Origin: Deltaproteobacteria bacterium
GTDB taxonomy: Bacteria; Desulfobacterota; Desulfobaccia; Desulfobaccales; 0-14-0-80-60-11
DNA: 34,079 bases
Assembly (NCBI GenBank): GCA_026388765.1
Contig: JAPLJC010000096.1
Span: 1 to 34,079 of the forward strand
Reading direction: 5' to 3'
Positions 30,796-34,079 of this stretch are shown here, in pieces. Below the pieces are notes generated by a model. It was not told the DNA's origin. It made no database searches and saw nothing but the letters and a program-made list of their open reading frames with translations. The translations under genes and the position numbers were made by a program. Position 1 is the first letter of the stretch. Every line of letters begins with the position of its first letter.

Positions 30796-31881
30796 ATGCA
30801 CATCCTCTATTTATTAGGCCTCGTAGTCACGATCCTGGCACTGGTGAATTCGACCACCGGGGCGGAAGCACCGAAGATCACCGGGAAACCGGTCATCGAC
30901 GCCCCGGCCCTGCTGGATTGGCCGGCGGATCAAGGGTTGCTGACTCCCAACCTGAACGACCTCACAGCCAACATCCTCAACGATGTCCACAGCCAAATCG
31001 GCTCCTGTGATCTGGTGCTTTCCACTGAAGGCAACTTTCATCCGGCCCTGAGGGATATCTGGCCGCAGTATCTGGCCAGGTTTAAAGACCAACCTCTCGT
31101 TAACTGGCTTTATACCACCAGTCCCCCCATCTCGTTTGAACAATTGGAGCACGGCGTGGTCCAGGTGGGCAATCTCTCTGTCACCTGCCGGCCTTCGGTG
31201 GTTATTGCTGCCCGTAAGGCCATGGAGAAGCTGGAAAACGCAGGCTATACCGAGGGTGCGCCGATGCCCCTGCTTCAGGACCGGGGGGAGGTGATCCTGG
31301 TGAAGAAAGGCAACCCCAAGGGCCTCCATTCCGTGTGGGACCTGGGACGGGCGGGGGTGCGGCTGGTGACGCCGAACCCGGTGGTGGAGCCGGGCGCCTT
31401 TGCCAACTATAGCGCCACCCTGGCCAATATTGCGGCCCATGATCCGCACCAGCCCAAAGGGATGAGCGCCGCCCGGCTGGTGGACCTGGTCTTCAACGGC
31501 GGCAGCCGCGATCCGGAAAAGTGGCTGGCCGGCCCCCGCATTCATCACCGCGATCTGCCCTGGTCGGTCGCCTTCGGCAGAGCGGACGCGGCGCTGATCT
31601 TTTATCATTTGGGGCTCTATATCCAGCAGACCTTTCCCGACCGGTTCGACCTGGTGCCGCTGGGGGGCACCCTGGCCGATCCCCGACCCCTGCAGGGCAC
31701 CGTGGTGCAGACCCGTTACCTGGTGCGCATCAAGGGGGACTGGACCGCGCGGCAAAAAGAGGCCCGGGAGGGACTCGTGGAGACCCTGTTATCGCCAGAT
31801 TTTACCAAGATTATGGAGAAGCGCGGCCTGCTTCGGCCCCCAGGGGTGGCCGAATTGCCGGCCACCCCTGAGAATAAATAA
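30796..31881 (+). CDS. periplasmic substrate-binding protein (ModA/PstS-like PBP fold)
   Basis: A 361-residue protein with a signal peptide (ILYLLGLVVTILALVNS, likely cut before AEAPK). The mature part has a type II periplasmic-binding fold pattern: DLVLSTEGNFHPAL early, then VILVKKGNPKGLHSVWDLGR and VRLVTPNPVVEPGAFANYSA, which resemble molybdate or phosphate binding proteins, and a second lobe with GRADAALIFYHLGLYI. The ligand is not clear. No ABC permease or ATPase is adjacent. Instead a cyclase gene starts 29 bases later, so it may be the sensor partner of a signalling system. ATG 30796 is preferred over GTG 30790, with AGGAGCGGAGG upstream. Confidence 0.75.
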   Translation: MHILYLLGLVVTILALVNSTTGAEAPKITGKPVIDAPALLDWPADQGLLTPNLNDLTANILNDVHSQIGSCDLVLSTEGNFHPALRDIWPQYLARFKDQPLVNWLYTTSPPISFEQLEHGVVQVGNLSVTCRPSVVIAARKAMEKLENAGYTEGAPMPLLQDRGEVILVKKGNPKGLHSVWDLGRAGVRLVTPNPVVEPGAFANYSATLANIAAHDPHQPKGMSAARLVDLVFNGGSRDPEKWLAGPRIHHRDLPWSVAFGRADAALIFYHLGLYIQQTFPDRFDLVPLGGTLADPRPLQGTVVQTRYLVRIKGDWTARQKEAREGLVETLLSPDFTKIMEKRGLLRPPGVAELPATPENK

Positions 31882-31910
31882 CCATACTTTAGGATGGATC
31901 GAGTTTTGCT

Positions 31911-32774
31911 ATGAAAAAGGACCAACCGGAAGCGGAAGTTAAGCCGGAAATGAACATCATCCAGGCCATCGAGCTGGCCATCGCCCATGAGCTGGATGCC
32001 CGCCGGAGTTATCTGGCCCTGGCCAACGAGAGTGACGATCCGGAGCTGAAAAGGCTGTTACGGGAGATCGCCGCCGAGGAAGCGGGCCACGAAGCCACCC
32101 TGCGGAGCCGGCTGCGCCTCTATGAGGAGAAGCACCTGCTGCGGGACACCATCTCGCGTTACGTCAGCCCGGAGATGTGCGAGGAGATTCTGAAGAATCC
32201 GGCCCTGCTGCAACTGGGGGGTAAGCGCCAACAGGTGACGGTGCTTTTTGCCGATATCAAGGGTTTCACTGCCATGTCCGAGAACCTGGACCCGGAAGAG
32301 GTGGTGGAGGTCCTCAACACCTACTTCACCGAGATGGTGGACCTGGTCTTCCAGCATCAGGGGACCCTGGACAAATACGTGGGCGACGCCCTGATGGCGG
32401 TCTTCGGGGTGCCGGTGCCGCTGACGCACGCCGCCACCCGGGCGGTGGAATGCGCGGTTGCCATGCAGCGGCGGTTGGCCCAGATGCAGGCTCAGAAACG
32501 TACCCCCATTAAGGGAGTGCGCATCGGCATCAACACCGGCGAGGCTATCGTCGGCAACATCGGCTCGGATAGGCGCATGGACTTCACGGTCATCGGCGAT
32601 GCGGTGAACGTGGCGGCCCGGCTCCAGGAGTGGGCCAAGGAGTTGGAGGCCGACACCCTGGTGAGTGAGGCCACTTTCCGGGAGGTGGCGGGACAGTTCG
32701 AGTTCATCCCCGAAGAGCCGGTGGCGCTGCGGGGCCGCCAGGAGCCGACGGGGATCTATCGACTGCAGTCTTAG
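31911..32774 (+). CDS. ferritin-like/rubrerythrin hairpin fused to class III nucleotide cyclase
   Basis: A 287-residue fusion. Residues 17-72 form two helices with the diiron-type pattern, Glu27 in the first helix and Glu57-x-x-His60 in the second, like one half of a rubrerythrin four-helix bundle. A linker with ISRYVSPEMCEEIL precedes the cyclase domain (about 105-285): Asp115 in FADIKGFT and Asp159 in YVGDALMAVFG bind metal, Lys155 and Asp224 (RMDFTVIGDAVN) fit adenine recognition, and Asn233 and Arg237 (NVAAR) stabilise the transition state. So it is likely an active adenylate cyclase. No transmembrane helix. The N-terminal domain may sense iron or oxygen; this is inference. Follows the binding-protein gene by 29 bases. 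Confidence 0.85.
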   Translation: MKKDQPEAEVKPEMNIIQAIELAIAHELDARRSYLALANESDDPELKRLLREIAAEEAGHEATLRSRLRLYEEKHLLRDTISRYVSPEMCEEILKNPALLQLGGKRQQVTVLFADIKGFTAMSENLDPEEVVEVLNTYFTEMVDLVFQHQGTLDKYVGDALMAVFGVPVPLTHAATRAVECAVAMQRRLAQMQAQKRTPIKGVRIGINTGEAIVGNIGSDRRMDFTVIGDAVNVAARLQEWAKELEADTLVSEATFREVAGQFEFIPEEPVALRGRQEPTGIYRLQS

Positions 32775-33321
32775 CAGCACACGCCACTGTCCAAGGAAAA
32801 CCTTTGGAGGCACAGGTTTTCCAGCCGGTGTGGGCGCGTGCTTTCGCCTGCGGCGACATTTTTAAATTCTCCATTTGCTGACCTCGCCAAGATTGGCCGT
32901 TCACGACTGCCTTAACCCCCTTTAAAACGGGGGGAAATAAAAAACCTGCTGCCGCGGCGTCCTTATGCAATTAGGTACAAGGCTATTATTGGCCGGAGGC
33001 GTCTTAGGGGGCAGCCACAGGTTGTGGCAAAACCCGGCGCGGCAAAAATGGTCAGCACGAGTGCGGCGAATAAGCTAGTTATTCCATGGACCTATTCCGT
33101 GAGTGGCGCTAAGAGTGCCGGAAAACCCGCGGTTTTAACCTCGCGGCCAAGCTGCAATTGGGGTTGCCTGAAAAAGGGCGGGTCTTATATTGAACTAATG
33201 GTCAAATTGCCTGCTCGGTTATTCTTAATGCATCTAATAAGCCTGTATTTTCAAATGGTTGAATTATCTGCGGCCATGGGTCGGCTAAAGCCACGAAAAT
33301 AGCTAGCTCGTGAAAAAATTA

Positions 33322-33350
33322 TTGACAAGGGTTGATAGATGGATTATTGT
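33322..33350 (+). promoter_or_regulatory. sat promoter
   Basis: A perfect TTGACA (33322-33327), a 17-base spacer and TATTGT (33345-33350). The transcript would begin near 33357, giving a leader of about 87 bases that contains the TGTGA palindrome. Confidence 0.65.
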
Positions 33351-33366
33351 GAGAAACTGAATGGCA

Positions 33367-33382
33367 TGTGAAATTTTTCACA
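33367..33382 (+). promoter_or_regulatory. CRP/HcpR-type palindrome upstream of sat
   Basis: TGTGA, six bases, TCACA, a perfect 16-bp palindrome. This is the consensus of CRP/FNR-family regulators, including HcpR, which in Desulfovibrio and relatives has predicted sites upstream of sat and apsAB. An extra TTTTCACA half-site follows. It lies about 10-25 bases downstream of the predicted transcription start, which would fit repression. Confidence 0.65.
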
Positions 33383-33443
33383 TTTTCACAGTATTATCGA
33401 GTGTTTGGCCAGCAAAACTCTTAATTCCCGAGGAGGAAGATAG

Positions 33444-34079
33444 ATGGCTTTGGTAAATCCGCATGGCAAAGAGAAGAAATTAAAACCCTTACTGCTTTCC
33501 CCGGCTCAAATCGCCGAAGAGAAAAAGCGGGCCAAGGAACTGACCGTTGTCACCATGACATCCCGGGAGACGGCCGACCTCATCATGATGGGCATCGGCG
33601 GCTTCACCCCCCTGGACGGCTTCATGAATCAGGCCGACTGGAAGGGCTCCTGCAGCGATGCTATGAAGCTGACGGACGGCACCTTCTGGCCCATCCCGGT
33701 CACCATGTCCGTCAACCAGGGCAAGGCCGATTCCATCAAGGTCGGCCAGGAAGTGCTGCTGGTGGACGAAGAGACCGAAGAGATGATGGGGACCATGAAG
33801 GTCACCGAGAAGTACAAGATCGACAAAAAGTGGGAGTGCAAGCAGGTCTTCACCACCGATGACATGGACCACCCGGGCGTGCAGATGGTCATGGGCCAGG
33901 AAGACGTCAACCTGGCGGGCACCGTCAAGGTCTGGAGCGAAGGCCCCTTCCCGAAACAGTATCCCGGCCTCTACATGCGGCCCTGGGAAACCCGGAAGAT
34001 GTTTGAAGACAAGGGCTGGGAAACCATTGCCGCCCTGCAGCTCAGAAACCCCATGCACCGCTCCCACGAGTACCTGGCC
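33444..34079 (+). CDS. sat: sulfate adenylyltransferase Sat, 5' part (runs off window)
   Basis: ATP sulfurylase activates sulfate to APS, the first step of dissimilatory sulfate reduction. 212 residues are visible before the window ends. They include the N-terminal PUA-like domain, the [15 protein letters not shown] block and the start of the catalytic domain with [15 protein letters not shown], containing the nucleotide-binding QLRN-P-HR-H motif. The start at 33444 has GAGGAGG eight to ten bases upstream. The long leader with a CRP/HcpR-type site suggests regulation. The downstream aprBA or qmo genes would be outside the window. Confidence 0.96.
   Translation, partial: MALVNPHGKEKKLKPLLLSPAQIAEEKKRAKELTVVTMTSRETADLIMMGIGGFTPLDGFMNQADWKGSCSDAMKLTDGTFWPIPVTMSVNQGKADSIKVGQEVLLVDEETEEMMGTMKVTEKYKIDKKWECKQVFTTDDMDHPGVQMVMGQEDVNLAGTVKVWSEGPFPKQYPGLYMRPWETRKMFEDKGWETIAALQLRNPMHRSHEYLA

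Larger units (their letters stand above)
32775..33443. other. 669-bp intergenic region before sat
   Basis: The left part holds fragments of the intergenic palindromes (AGGCACAGG...GCCGGTGTGG near 32810-32832, CCCCCTTT/AAAACGGGGGG near 32917-32936, and GCCACAGGTTGTGGC at 33014-33028). The reading frame of 92 codons at 33024-33302 has no ribosome binding site or family resemblance and is probably spurious. The right part (33300-33443) is the sat control region. Confidence 0.6.

Noticed and set aside
33024-33302. 92-codon frame in the gap before sat
   Set aside because: No ribosome binding site, no family resemblance, and it begins in repeat-derived DNA. Kept only as an unlikely possibility within the intergenic entry.
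1-34079. tRNA, rRNA, tmRNA or SRP RNA genes
   Set aside because: None recognised by eye in the intergenic regions, including next to smpB and ffh. A covariance-model search would be decisive; a hit in any gap would overturn this.

Overview
The window looks like chromosomal DNA from a GC-rich, sulfate-reducing member of the Desulfobacterota; a Desulfobacca-like lineage is my best guess. The reasons are a sulfate adenylyltransferase gene running off the right edge, a B12-dependent ribonucleotide reductase, delta-proteobacterial housekeeping gene order, and a very heavy load of small GC-rich palindromic repeats between genes. No rRNA, tRNA, CRISPR array, transposase or integrase was seen.

Layout. 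1-1071 is the 3' part of rtcB. 1218-2730 is an AT-richer two-gene island (SAM methyltransferase plus XrtA-type polysaccharide deacetylase). 2824-8622 is the classic translation/RNA cluster ffh, rpsP, khpA, rimM, trmD, rplS, rnhB, yraN, rsmI, mostly with overlapping stops and starts. After a 400-bp repeat mosaic come ptsH, ptsI and smpB, again overlapping, then a DUF1992 gene, a DUF374 acyltransferase, a SWIM zinc-finger gene and a convergent AI-2E-family membrane protein. 15598-17168 holds a small Cys-containing protein and an HGSNAT-like multi-spanning acyltransferase.

17387-19632 is accessory: a small lipoprotein whose C-terminus is written by a REPIN-like repeat, then an AT-rich pair on the minus strand, a PD-(D/E)XK-like nuclease of 490 residues preceded by a 45-residue basic protein with an excellent ribosome binding site. 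nrdJ follows, with what looks like a complete NrdR-controlled promoter. Two tandem paralogous secreted proteins, a FabH-like synthase and a pair of envelope genes (SH3 lipoprotein, zinc-ribbon membrane protein) lead to rplM-rpsI, argC, a foreign-looking 109-residue gene bracketed by inverted purine tracts, and truA.

The right end carries a periplasmic binding protein gene directly followed by a gene fusing a half-ferritin/rubrerythrin-like helical hairpin to a class III nucleotide cyclase. It ends with sat, preceded by a sigma70-like promoter and a perfect TGTGA-N6-TCACA palindrome of the CRP/HcpR type.

The items most worth a second look are the ferritin-like cyclase fusion with its partner binding protein, the nuclease plus small-protein module, two 69-bp REPIN-like elements in opposite orientation, the HPr with Asp at the regulatory Ser46 position, and the nrdJ and sat control regions.
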